Assembly: GCA_023485685.1 (NCBI GenBank)
Contig: JAMCZK010000042.1
Location: 1-40,303 of the forward strand
Origin: Chloroflexota bacterium
GTDB taxonomy: Bacteria > Chloroflexota > Anaerolineae > Anaerolineales > UBA11579
Length of the DNA: 40,303 nt
Direction of reading: 5' to 3'
In this document: one piece after another, positions 1-7,663 of the stretch
Layout of the letters: each line of letters starts with the position of its first letter
Numbering within the stretch: position 1 is the first letter of the stretch
Notes under the pieces: generated by a model
The model's database searches: none
Seen by the model: only the letters and a program-made list of their open reading frames with translations
Told to the model about the DNA's origin: nothing
Position numbers and translations under genes: made by a program

Positions 1-2
1 TC

Positions 3-191
3 ATGAACTGGAATTTCATGATGGCTGGGTCTGCCAGCACCAACCCCTGGCTGTTCGTGCTCGCCCTGGGCATCCTGGCGGCCTGGAAGATCGCCGGCTA
101 CATTGGCTTTGATTACTTCCTCTTCCCTATGCTCAGCCAGCTTTTCAGCAAGGGTAAGGAAAAGGCCAGGGCAGCTGCACCTGCTAAGTGA
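3..191 (+). CDS. DoxX-family membrane protein, C-terminal fragment (5' end outside window)
   Basis: The 62 residues begin with NWNFMMAGSASTNP followed by one hydrophobic helix and a short Lys/Ala-rich cytosolic tail. This pattern is typical of the last transmembrane segment of DoxX/DoxD-type quinol oxidase or thiosulfate:quinone oxidoreductase small subunits. The reading frame is open to the left edge, so the first methionine is probably internal and the gene starts outside the window. A strong hairpin terminator follows about 35 nt after the stop. The family role, membrane electron transfer or an unknown redox role, is known only for relatives; which substrate applies here cannot be told. 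I am fairly confident of the family and unsure of the function. Confidence 0.65.
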   Translation: MNWNFMMAGSASTNPWLFVLALGILAAWKIAGYIGFDYFLFPMLSQLFSKGKEKARAAAPAK

Positions 192-225
192 CCAGGCATC
201 AAAAAAAAGCCATCGAAACGCCTGC

Positions 226-253
226 AAAAGCCCGCTAAAGAAAGCGGGCTTTT
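226..253 (+). terminator. Rho-independent terminator after the DoxX-like gene
   Basis: An 11-bp perfect stem (AAAAGCCCGCT / AGCGGGCTTTT) encloses a 6-nt loop and ends in TTTT. It lies between the DoxX-like stop and the histidine kinase start, separating the two transcription units. Confidence 0.85.
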
Positions 254-326
254 GACATTGTCGTCTCATGGCATAGGGCATATATTATTGGACATAATTC
301 AGACAAGTACGTAGAGTTGGAATACG

Positions 327-1733
327 ATGTTGGATTTCCTAGGCGAATTCCTTGAGGTCAACTCGGTCCTGGTTTGGTTTGTATATGGGCTGATGTTCTT
401 TGTATTAGGGCTGGCCATTACCCTGCGCTCCCGCGCCCATAGCCGCCTGGAACTCGCCCGCCACCTGGTCTGGCTGGCAGCCTTCGGCTTCCTCCATGGC
501 CTCAACGAATGGGGCGATCTTTTCATCCCCATCCAGGCTACCTATCTTCCTACGGCTACCATCAACTTTCTTTATACCCTGCAAACGTTTTTGTTGGCCG
601 CTTCCTTTGCGGTGTTGTTTCAGTTCGGCGCCGAACTTTTACACGACCGCTGGCCTGCTCTTCGCGTCTTGCCTGTTCTGATCTCCCTGGGCTGGCTGGT
701 ATGGTTCCTTATCGCTCACATCAACCTGTACGGCGACATGTTTGCGCACCAAGAATTGTCCTCGGCCTGGGCGAGCTATTTGATCGGTTTTCCGGGCGCA
801 TTATTGAGTGCAATTGGTTTGCATTATCAGGTCCAAAAACAAATCAAGCCTCTTCACCTGAAAAAAATTGAACGGCCATTTTTGATCGCCAGTTATGCTC
901 TGGTGGCTTATGCATTGGCGGACGGCTTGATCGTCCCCGCCTCATGGCTCAACAACGATACTATTGTTGCTGCCCTAGGAGTCACTCCTCCGGTCCTTCG
1001 GTCGATCATTGGGCTGACCCTGACTATCTCTGGATTGACGCTGGCTATCTCTGTCTTCCGCGCCTTGGATGTATTCCAAATTGAAGTTGAACGCCTAATT
1101 GAACGGTTGCAAGTGGAGCGCGAGCTGATATACGAACGCGACCGCATCGGCCGCGAATTGCACGATGGCGCCATTCAGACCATATACACCGCCGGCCTGC
1201 TGGTTGAAACCGCCACCCGCAAGCTGGACCCTGAAAGCGAGCTGGCTCAACCTCTGGAACGGGCCGGCAAGGCGATCAACGAAGCCATTGCCGACCTGCG
1301 CGCCTTCATCGGCGGTTTACGGCCACTGGAGGTGCCCCAATCGCTGCGCCAGGCACTGGCCGAACGGGCTGCCGACAGTCAACTGGCCCCACTGGTGGAT
1401 ATCGACTGGGACCTTGACCTTCCTGAGGATATAAATTTCCAAGCCACACGTATACCCCACGTGCTCGGCATTCTGAACGAGGCGTTGTCGAACGCCATTC
1501 GCCATGCTGGCGCCCGGCATGTGCGTGTGCAGGCCAGCCGCCCCGACAATCGGCTCGAGTTGGTGATCGAAGATGACGGCCGCGGTTTCGATAAGCAGAA
1601 CGATGCCCGCGGGTTTGGTCTGCGCAATATACAAGATCGAGCTCGCTTATTGGACGGGACACTCCACATCCAATCCCAACCTGGCACCGGCACAAAAATA
1701 GTATTATCAGCTCCCTGGGAACTCAAACTGTGA
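327..1733 (+). CDS. Sensor histidine kinase, NarL/LuxR-partner type (HisKA_3)
   Basis: Membrane-bound two-component sensor kinase, 468 aa. Residues 1-260 hold about seven hydrophobic helices forming a membrane sensor domain without an obvious extracellular loop domain. A short coiled coil follows, then the HisKA_3 dimerisation box with the phospho-acceptor His in RIGRELHDGAIQTIY (around residue 278). The HATPase_c domain shows an N-box (NEALSNAIRHAG), a G1 box (EDDGRGFD) and a G2 region (GFGLRNIQDRA). Kinases of this class normally phosphorylate NarL/FixJ-type regulators, usually encoded immediately downstream with overlapping stop and start. Here the stop (CTGTGA) overlaps a GTG that would start such a regulator, but only a broken stub remains, so this kinase appears to have lost its local partner. 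The signal is unknown. Confidence 0.9.
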   Translation: MLDFLGEFLEVNSVLVWFVYGLMFFVLGLAITLRSRAHSRLELARHLVWLAAFGFLHGLNEWGDLFIPIQATYLPTATINFLYTLQTFLLAASFAVLFQFGAELLHDRWPALRVLPVLISLGWLVWFLIAHINLYGDMFAHQELSSAWASYLIGFPGALLSAIGLHYQVQKQIKPLHLKKIERPFLIASYALVAYALADGLIVPASWLNNDTIVAALGVTPPVLRSIIGLTLTISGLTLAISVFRALDVFQIEVERLIERLQVERELIYERDRIGRELHDGAIQTIYTAGLLVETATRKLDPESELAQPLERAGKAINEAIADLRAFIGGLRPLEVPQSLRQALAERAADSQLAPLVDIDWDLDLPEDINFQATRIPHVLGILNEALSNAIRHAGARHVRVQASRPDNRLELVIEDDGRGFDKQNDARGFGLRNIQDRARLLDGTLHIQSQPGTGTKIVLSAPWELKL

Positions 1734-1842
1734 AAGTATCCGAGTCTTCCTGGTAAGCGACCACGAAGTGGTGCGCCTGGGTCTGGTGACTCTGCTGCAC
1801 GACGTGCCCTGCGTGAGCGCGGTGGGCGAAGCTGATGACTAG
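1730..1842 (+). pseudogene. Truncated, frameshifted NarL-type response regulator (receiver N-terminus only)
   Basis: Directly after the kinase, frame 1 reads IRVFLVSDHEVVRLGLVTLL and continues HDVPCVSAVGEADD before a stop. This is the first beta-alpha unit of a NarL/FixJ receiver domain, with the acidic pocket SDHE and the usual VVRLGL helix. The expected GTG start at 1730 overlaps the kinase stop but is in another frame (GTG AAA GT|ATC CGA), so one base is missing. The upstream in-frame stretch has no start codon before a stop at 1699. The phospho-acceptor Asp, the rest of the receiver and the whole HTH output domain are absent. Sequence after 1842 belongs to a different, oppositely oriented remnant. 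I see this as a gene destroyed by insertion or deletion. Confidence 0.8.
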
Positions 1843-2282
1843 ATTGTTCCGATTAATTTTCCATAATGCACCGGGTGTGGAACCTACTCGCCCTGTTTGA
1901 TTAACGACGCATATCTTATCGAACACCCTGTTGCCTGTTCAATCGCTGAAAGGGGAACATTCCTCAGCTTTGGTTGAATCTCCTTGACGAACGTCCTTCG
2001 CTCCTCCTCGCCACCCCCGTGAACGGCTTCCCAGTCTGCCCCTTCTCGTGCCCTTCCTGCACTTGATCGTCCCCTCTTCTTAGCAGCGTCGCCGCCGTGC
2101 GCGGGGTCTTGTCCTTTTTGTCGTAATTTCTTCAGTTTAGCCACACCGGCTTTTTCAAAGTTTGGTTGAAGCAGTTTTTCCTTATATGTGGCCAAACACT
2201 CCTGCGAGCAAAATTGCCCTCTTCCATGCTCGATGCGTTTTCCGCATTCCTTGGGATAAAAGCGTCTTGATGTATAAAAAAT
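1839..2282 (-). pseudogene. Degraded zinc-finger/HTH small protein
   Basis: The ORF track gives 103 aa from a TTG at 2195, but the same frame extends upstream to 2282 without a stop and contains CGKRIEHGRGQFCSQEC, a C...CxxxC zinc-finger-like segment lacking one expected Cys and any ATG start. The C-terminal part, VPLSAIEQATGCSIRYASLI, resembles an HTH found at the end of small proteins in Actinobacteria and Chloroflexota, which usually ends in a PHPRHW-like motif. Here a TAG interrupts just before that tail, which is still readable as VPHPVHYGK in the same frame. Start loss, Cys loss and a premature stop together indicate a pseudogene. It butts directly against the truncated response regulator. 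Family assignment is from memory and its function is unknown. Confidence 0.6.
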
Positions 2283-2406
2283 CTATAATTTCTAAACTGG
2301 TTGCACCACGTTGCACCAAATCTCTTGGTAGGGAAGGCGGTCTACGTTACAAGACTATAGGGCATTCTGACAAGAAGATTTTTTGCATTTGATTTTTTGT
2401 TATCTT

Positions 2407-4356
2407 CTAATTGATACGTTTCAAAAACATATCTACTATTTCGGGATCAAAAAACTTCCCGGATTGTTCTTTCATGTACTTTAAAGCCTTGGTTTTGCTC
2501 CATGCTTTTCGATATGGTCTATCTGATCTCAGAGCATCCCACACATCAACAACTGTAAAGAGACGTGCTGCTAAAGGGATCTCTTTTCCTTTCAACCCAC
2601 GCGGATAACCCGTACCATCCCACTTCTCATGATGACAGTAAGGAATTTCCAAAGCGGGTTCTAAGAATGCTATCTGAGACAGCATATGATAAGCATAGAT
2701 AGGGTGGTTGCGCATTATCTCCCATTCATCATCAGTGAGTTTTCCAGGCTTGAGGAGTATGGCATCCGGAACACGCAATTTACCGATATCATGCAATAAG
2801 GCTCCCCGGCCAAGATGAATTAATTTTTCCTGAGTTAATCCGAAGCTATTCGCGAGGTCTAAAATCATTTCAGTAACGCGTTTGGAATGGCCCTCTATTT
2901 CATGGTCACGCATGTCGATGGCGCGTACCCAGCCTTCGAGAGTAGCTTCGTAAGCTGTCTCCAGGTCTATTTTTGCTTGGCGAAGTCCGTCAAAGAGTTG
3001 GGCACTATTAATTGCAATCGCTGCTTGCTGAGCTATTGTTTCGAAGAACTCCCTCCAATCTTCATCGGGAGAACATAGCGATCGGCTGTACACCTCCAAT
3101 ACGCCCACTGTTTGACCTTTTGCGGATAAAGGAACAGCAAAATATGAGGAAAAGTTTTCGGATGACATTAAGTCCGTAAATTCAGACTCTAGATGAGCGT
3201 CATTGAGGTCACCAAGTTTGACGAGGTGTCCTTCGAGGGCTGCAAGTCCCGCGTAGCTTGTTCCAAGTCGGATTCTGATGTTCCTTGCCTTATTGTCTGA
3301 TTTGAATCCGATTTGATTTGCGTATCTCAGGTATCGATCTGGTCCCAGCAGTAAAACTGCAGCGGCATCAACAGTTAATAGGGAAACAGTCCGATTGAGC
3401 ACCACGGTAAGAACGGATCCCAAATCAAGATTGGCGACGATAGCAGTGTCAATTTCTCTCAATGCGGTAATACGTTTAATTTGACGCTTGGTTAGTTCTA
3501 CTTGCTCTCCGAGTCTAATTATGGGCTCCCTAACGCCGCTAACAAAGAAAGCTCCAAAAATCGAAGACATTGCTCCGAGTTTATACACATGCCCGAGCAA
3601 ATTGTAGATGTCGTATGCACTTGCATAAAGTGTGAAAAACAGCTCACTAAAAACTAGAAAAGTCGTTCCAACTAATAATATTCTTGACTCATGACTACGT
3701 GTTTGCCGGTAGATATTGGCAAATTTACCAAACGCGATCAGGGCAATAAACACAACCGTGTATTCCAACCAGATTTTAGTTGGAGTTAACCCCGTGCCCT
3801 GCACATACATGCTTGGAAGTGAATGGGGTAAATAGATGATCACGTAAAATGTCACCCCAATTGCTGTAAACGCTCCAATTCCAAGAAGGGCTTGAAAGAA
3901 AGAGTCATTCTTGGGTCTAGCCAATTTAAAATCACTGAAGACAAGCGCAAAAGCTTGTGTCAATCGAGCAACAATCCAAAAATCTATTGCTTTCCCAGTG
4001 CTATTTTCACTGAAAAAAGCTGGCATCCCGGGGAAAGAGAATGTATGCATGTAGTCAAACGTACCGATGATAAAAAAGGCCACTCCCAAGAAAAGGACTC
4101 GTCGGTCCCCGGTCTTACGGAAAGAGTACCAGTTAAGGAAGAATATCGAGAAGCTGACTAATACACTGCTTAACTCACTGAAGTTATGCCATACCAAATA
4201 GGAATCAACGTTGAATACGAAATATATTTGCCCTTTGAATAGCCACGCTAAGGCGAATATTGTGGCTATTGCGATGAGCGGGAGGACAACGTAGTAATTA
4301 AGGCCTTTGTCATCCCAGCTTCTTGGATGAGGAGATACATTTAAGGTAGCCGTCAA
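2407..4356 (-). CDS. MASE3-GAF-HD-GYP c-di-GMP phosphodiesterase
   Basis: Membrane-bound sensor, 649 aa. Residues about 20-280 form seven or eight helices with the MASE3 signature (FDYMHTFSFPGMPAFF). Residues about 290-455 are a GAF domain. Residues about 465-649 are an HD-GYP domain with an intact metal site: LLHDIGKL (HD near 522), a further His in MRNHP, HHEKWDGTGYPRGL (GYP near 583) and a downstream D in VVDVWDALRSDRPYR. HD-GYP enzymes hydrolyse c-di-GMP to GMP, and all catalytic residues I can check are present. The track start is a TTG at 4356 preceded by a GGGGTGG-like Shine-Dalgarno; no better ATG exists before the first helix. The gene is AT-richer than the flanks and stands alone between two HTH remnants, suggesting transfer. 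Confidence 0.88.
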   Translation of the reverse strand: MTATLNVSPHPRSWDDKGLNYYVVLPLIAIATIFALAWLFKGQIYFVFNVDSYLVWHNFSELSSVLVSFSIFFLNWYSFRKTGDRRVLFLGVAFFIIGTFDYMHTFSFPGMPAFFSENSTGKAIDFWIVARLTQAFALVFSDFKLARPKNDSFFQALLGIGAFTAIGVTFYVIIYLPHSLPSMYVQGTGLTPTKIWLEYTVVFIALIAFGKFANIYRQTRSHESRILLVGTTFLVFSELFFTLYASAYDIYNLLGHVYKLGAMSSIFGAFFVSGVREPIIRLGEQVELTKRQIKRITALREIDTAIVANLDLGSVLTVVLNRTVSLLTVDAAAVLLLGPDRYLRYANQIGFKSDNKARNIRIRLGTSYAGLAALEGHLVKLGDLNDAHLESEFTDLMSSENFSSYFAVPLSAKGQTVGVLEVYSRSLCSPDEDWREFFETIAQQAAIAINSAQLFDGLRQAKIDLETAYEATLEGWVRAIDMRDHEIEGHSKRVTEMILDLANSFGLTQEKLIHLGRGALLHDIGKLRVPDAILLKPGKLTDDEWEIMRNHPIYAYHMLSQIAFLEPALEIPYCHHEKWDGTGYPRGLKGKEIPLAARLFTVVDVWDALRSDRPYRKAWSKTKALKYMKEQSGKFFDPEIVDMFLKRIN

Positions 4357-4602
4357 CCACCCCTATTTCGCCATTGAATGGCCCTGTAACCCTTTCCGCA
4401 TGCTCTTTATTGTTGGATCCACCACAACAAAGAGCCAATTGAATATTTATGTATTTTATACGAACGGGACTGCTACCGTGTTTGGAAAAGTGAGGCAATA
4501 TTAGGGAGGAAAAATTGTGGGGGGTTTTTCGAACTAAAACCAGTTAGCCGTTCCCGATATCCTGTCAAGCAGCCCTGGGAAACCGGCAGGACCAAGGGCC
4601 TG
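4357..4602. other. Intergenic region upstream of the HD-GYP gene
   Basis: This should hold the HD-GYP promoter (minus strand) and perhaps the start of the small plus-strand ORF, whose frame is open leftwards into this region. I see no convincing promoter pair, palindrome or RNA element. The short ORF at 4310-4498 overlaps the HD-GYP start and lacks any recognisable feature. Confidence 0.3.
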
Positions 4603-4917
4603 TTGAGCAGGCAACCTGTCCAGACGACTAGAATTCTACATATGGGGAAAGAGGCGAAGGAATTCGATCTTGTCCAAGCGGGCCTAATTGATGATGAGGA
4701 GGAAATGCTAACGGTTTATAGACGGGATCCTAAAGAACTGAAGCCGAGAATGACGAAGATGCCGGTAGAGGAGATTATGCGGATTACCGGACGTAGCAGG
4801 AGGATGGCGTATGCGATTAAGGCTGGGAAGAGGAGACCGCAAGAAGGATCATGGATAAAATCGCAACCGACTTTGTCCACTAACAAAGTTAAGCCAAAAT
4901 CTCTAAAAGCCAGATAA
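4603..4917 (+). CDS. Small protein with HTH-like motif, possible remnant
   Basis: A 104-aa ORF from a TTG start with no good ribosome binding site; the frame stays open upstream, so the true 5' end is uncertain or lost. Residues about 45-80 (MPVEEIMRITGRSRRMAYAI followed by KAGKRRP) look like an HTH with the pattern 'V-x-x-I-x-x-x-TG-x-S-x-x-x-A-x-x-I-x-x-G'. The same pattern occurs in the degraded minus-strand remnant on the other side of the HD-GYP gene. The basic C-terminal tail would suit DNA binding. I do not recognise a named family. It may be the C-terminal end of a larger lost gene. Confidence 0.4.
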   Translation: MSRQPVQTTRILHMGKEAKEFDLVQAGLIDDEEEMLTVYRRDPKELKPRMTKMPVEEIMRITGRSRRMAYAIKAGKRRPQEGSWIKSQPTLSTNKVKPKSLKAR

Positions 4918-4965
4918 GGACGCCGTCTTAATCTCCTACGTGTGGTTTTGGTAGTAACATAAATT

Positions 4966-5029
4966 GGGCTCAGCCGCAGGTCCTCACCCCATGCCTAAGA
5001 AATGGGCCTTGGCGGCAGAGCCCGCTTTT
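4966..5029. terminator. Large hairpin between convergent genes, probable terminator
   Basis: GGGCTC-A-GCCGC (4966-4977) pairs with GCGGC-A-GAGCCC (5012-5023), with an inner stem CCCAT/ATGGG. The plus-strand copy is followed by GCTTTTA, and the minus-strand copy by AATTTATG. It lies 14 nt past the stop of the TIM-barrel gene, so it can end the minus-strand operon and possibly the small plus-strand ORF as well. Confidence 0.65.
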
Positions 5030-5036
5030 ACATTAG

Positions 5037-5876
5037 TCACTGGTTCAGGAATGTCTTTACTGCTTTGCGCACTGCTTCCTTAGCCATATCATCAATCGCA
5101 GTTCCCACGACGATGATATTCACGCCCGTGCCGATGAACGCTTTGAAATTATCGGCGTTGATCCCGCCTTCCGCGATCGTAGGCACCGTTACGGCTTTTA
5201 GCATGGCTTCCAATCGTTCTTTTACTGGTGGCGCGATCTCGCCTGCTTTAGCCCCTTCGTAACTCATGCCCGTCATCAGCCCGACGAAATCAACACCGAT
5301 GTCCTGCATTTTTTTGGCGGTTTCGGCAACATCAGCCGGTTTGTCCGCAGGAATCCCGAAGAGATGCCTGTCGCTTGGGCTGGCAATGTAGGCGTCAATC
5401 AACAGGCCGTTCTTGTGGCCCAGATCAACTACTGCCTTCAGGTCCTCAATCGTTGACTTGTGTGTATGCAATCCATCAGCTCCGGACCGTGAAAGTAGCG
5501 CCATATCTTCATCGATTAATGGGGTAGGGACGACTTCAGCAAAGGTCCCTGGAACACCCGCGGTGATATAGATGTCTGGCCCAACTACATTGCGAACCCC
5601 ACTGATTACCTCAGCCATCTGTAGAAGTGTTATTTCGTGACGGACATTTTCTGCATCATGCATATTTGTCACGCCCTTATGACCGCGGGCTAACGCCGTT
5701 GCAGGATGGTTGGGTTCAATGAGTTTCGCTCCGGCTTGGACAGCGGCTAACGCCATTCGGGCGTCATCGCCGCTGATGCCTGTCGAGAGCAAAGTTGTTC
5801 CGCCATGCAGTTTGATTGCTTCCAAAACCTTTTTTCTGCCGGCCTCTCTTTTTTGATACATATCTCCAATTATCAT
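5037..5876 (-). CDS. TIM-barrel protein, probable phosphosugar aldolase/decarboxylase-like enzyme
   Basis: Predicted cytosolic (beta/alpha)8 enzyme. I place the start at the ATG at 5876 (MIIGDMYQKREAGRKK) because it has a GAGG ribosome site 6 nt upstream; the longer ORF in the track would overlap the upstream gene and has no such site. This gives 279 aa. The C-terminal third carries the standard phosphate-binding pattern of TIM barrels, TIAEGGINADNF then IIVVGTAIDDM, as in HisA/HisF, ThiE and 3-keto-gulonate-6-phosphate decarboxylase relatives. Middle strands contain acidic and His residues (DGLHTHKS, DAYIASPSDRH) that could form an active site. It lies 34 nt after the permease gene, so it probably acts on the imported compound or its phosphate. 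I cannot name the reaction. Confidence 0.6.
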   Translation of the reverse strand: MIIGDMYQKREAGRKKVLEAIKLHGGTTLLSTGISGDDARMALAAVQAGAKLIEPNHPATALARGHKGVTNMHDAENVRHEITLLQMAEVISGVRNVVGPDIYITAGVPGTFAEVVPTPLIDEDMALLSRSGADGLHTHKSTIEDLKAVVDLGHKNGLLIDAYIASPSDRHLFGIPADKPADVAETAKKMQDIGVDFVGLMTGMSYEGAKAGEIAPPVKERLEAMLKAVTVPTIAEGGINADNFKAFIGTGVNIIVVGTAIDDMAKEAVRKAVKTFLNQ

Positions 5877-5910
5877 TAAGTACCTCGGTTCTTTGTGTAT
5901 TCCTGTTTTT

Positions 5911-7464
5911 TTATGACGCCATTTTCCGTTTTGCAATTTGGTTGGCAATAAGGGTTAGCACACATGCGACAATGGCAGCGATTGCCATTGAAGCGGCAAA
6001 CCCAAACGGATTATTTGAAACAGTGGGAGCCACAAAAGTGGGCAGGTATCCAGATCCACGTGCGTTAAAGAACCCGGTGAAAGCACCGCCAATCGTGGCT
6101 GAGATCAACGCGATGGCAAAGACTAATTTATCCGCAAACATGAATGGATAAGCTGCCTCAACAAAGGTGCCGAATGCCATGTTCACAAAGAAGCCAGGCG
6201 CGGCAACAGAGGCTTCACTTTTTTGTCTTGGGCCAATAATATTGGCAAGCGTGATGCCTGCCGATACCATTACTAAACCAACCATGTCAACGGCGCCCAG
6301 AAAACTGTTCCCCTGCAATTCCATCTCCAGAAGAATGATGGGGAGAATTGCCGCGTGATATACGCCACCGATAATTGCCGGCCAAATCAGCAAGCCGGCA
6401 ACCGCGCCAGCGAGTATTGCGTTGTAATCTAGGGCAATTTGGATCAGTTCACGCATACCGTTGCCGAGCCAGAGGGTAATCGGCGCCAGCCCAAAGTAAA
6501 TGGTCAAGCCGCCAATCATGCCGCCTAAAGCACCAGCGATCAGGCTGGATGTAGTTGCGGGAAAACGCATTCGGAATGACCACTGCAGCAGGTAGCTGGC
6601 CAAAATGCCGGCGAGAATGCCGCCAACGATGCCGCCCAGGATTCCCCCACTGACTGACAAGGTTCCGGCCACAACGCCGGCCACTATGCCTACCTCATCC
6701 AATCCTGATACCTGCTTGGCGGCAACCACCGCTACTACGACTGGTAGAGCAGCAATCAGGACATCAAAGATCGGCCCAACAGATTCGTTGAGGAAAGGGA
6801 TTTTGCCAATGGCCAGTACTAGGGCCATGGCGATAAACGCGGGGAGCGATGCCATCATAATGCTGCGCAAATTGATGCGCTTGAAGATATTGCCGGTATC
6901 CACCTCCGCCGCTTTGCCAATCACTGGGCTGTACTTAGTCTTCCATTCGGATGCAAATGCAGATATATACCCCACTGCTCTAGTACGGTTGGTTGATCCG
7001 GTTGTGCCCGAAGAAGAAATTACGTTTGCCCCTAAAGAGCGAGCATTGGACATGGAACTTCCGCCGGTCCCAGCGACAGGGATTTTCTTATCCGCTGCCG
7101 CCTTAACGACTTCTGAGTTGATTCCTTTTGGATCAGCTGAGACCAGAATAAGCCCGTCGACTTCTCCATTCCTGATCGACGCTGCCAGAGCTTTGTTTTC
7201 AGATTCTGCTTGTTTATTTACCTCAGCCAGTTTTCCCTCATTAGCCGGAACAGGCCCACTTGATGACTGCTTCCAGAGGATGGCTTTGGTTTGCTCAGTT
7301 ACATGATCGAGGCTTGAATTGGCTGCCACAAAAACAACGTGGCTGATTTCCAGATTTGCTGCTTTGGCCTGACTGGCTATTTCTTCGAGCAGCACTTGGG
7401 GGTTATTGCCTCCAAGCACATACAAATGCCCCCCACTGCTACCTACGACAGCGATCTTTTTCAT
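5911..7464 (-). CDS. Fructose-type PTS IIC-like permease with N-terminal Rossmann-like domain
   Basis: A 517-aa protein. Residues 1-185 are soluble: MKKIAVVGSSGGH, then VDGLILVSADPKG and IPVAGTGGSSMSNARSLG, an alternating beta/alpha pattern reminiscent of a nucleotide or sugar-phosphate binding fold. It has no IIB cysteine-phosphorylation motif. Residues about 190-515 hold about nine or ten helices. GGVYHAAILPIILLEMEL and FGTFVEAAYPFMFADK recall the conserved regions of fructose-family IIC proteins. The start has an AAGGAG 6 nt upstream of the ATG. The TIM-barrel gene follows 34 nt later, so they form an operon. No EI, HPr, IIA or IIB is encoded nearby, so transport may be uncoupled from phosphorylation, or the soluble domain may replace IIB. 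The substrate is unknown. Confidence 0.65.
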   Translation of the reverse strand: MKKIAVVGSSGGHLYVLGGNNPQVLLEEIASQAKAANLEISHVVFVAANSSLDHVTEQTKAILWKQSSSGPVPANEGKLAEVNKQAESENKALAASIRNGEVDGLILVSADPKGINSEVVKAAADKKIPVAGTGGSSMSNARSLGANVISSSGTTGSTNRTRAVGYISAFASEWKTKYSPVIGKAAEVDTGNIFKRINLRSIMMASLPAFIAMALVLAIGKIPFLNESVGPIFDVLIAALPVVVAVVAAKQVSGLDEVGIVAGVVAGTLSVSGGILGGIVGGILAGILASYLLQWSFRMRFPATTSSLIAGALGGMIGGLTIYFGLAPITLWLGNGMRELIQIALDYNAILAGAVAGLLIWPAIIGGVYHAAILPIILLEMELQGNSFLGAVDMVGLVMVSAGITLANIIGPRQKSEASVAAPGFFVNMAFGTFVEAAYPFMFADKLVFAIALISATIGGAFTGFFNARGSGYLPTFVAPTVSNNPFGFAASMAIAAIVACVLTLIANQIAKRKMAS

Positions 7465-7470
7465 CTCTAG

Positions 7471-7476
7471 CTCCTT
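7471..7476 (-). promoter_or_regulatory. Shine-Dalgarno AAGGAG of the permease gene
   Basis: AAGGAG on the minus strand lies 6 nt upstream of the ATG at 7464 and fixes that start. Confidence 0.8.
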
Positions 7477-7570
7477 CAGATATATGTCCTACTTTTTATA
7501 AATTCCAAAAATAGGTATTTTCTCGTCGCACCTCCTGGCAAATTAGCCAATTCAAGCATATAATTGATGG

Positions 7571-7587
7571 TGGAATTTCTATTTCCA
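7571..7587. promoter_or_regulatory. Candidate operator palindrome in the divergent promoter region
   Basis: TGGAA-N7-TTCCA lies in the 199-nt region between the permease operon (minus) and the regulator-like gene (plus), flanked by the partly symmetric GATGG/CATCG. A second near-palindrome, TGAACCGGTCA, lies close to 7613-7623. Their placement fits an operator for a divergently encoded regulator, but nothing in the sequence shows which protein binds. Confidence 0.35.
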
Positions 7588-7663
7588 TCGATGCAATTAT
7601 GTGTGTTTGGGTGTGAACCGGTCAATCAGAATGGCAGCTATTGCGATTTAGGGAAAATAGAAT

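Noticed and set aside
6605-7306. 233-aa plus-strand ORF
   Set aside because: Antisense shadow of the permease gene; Ala/Pro/Thr-rich with no domain, while the opposite strand encodes clear membrane helices and has a Shine-Dalgarno.
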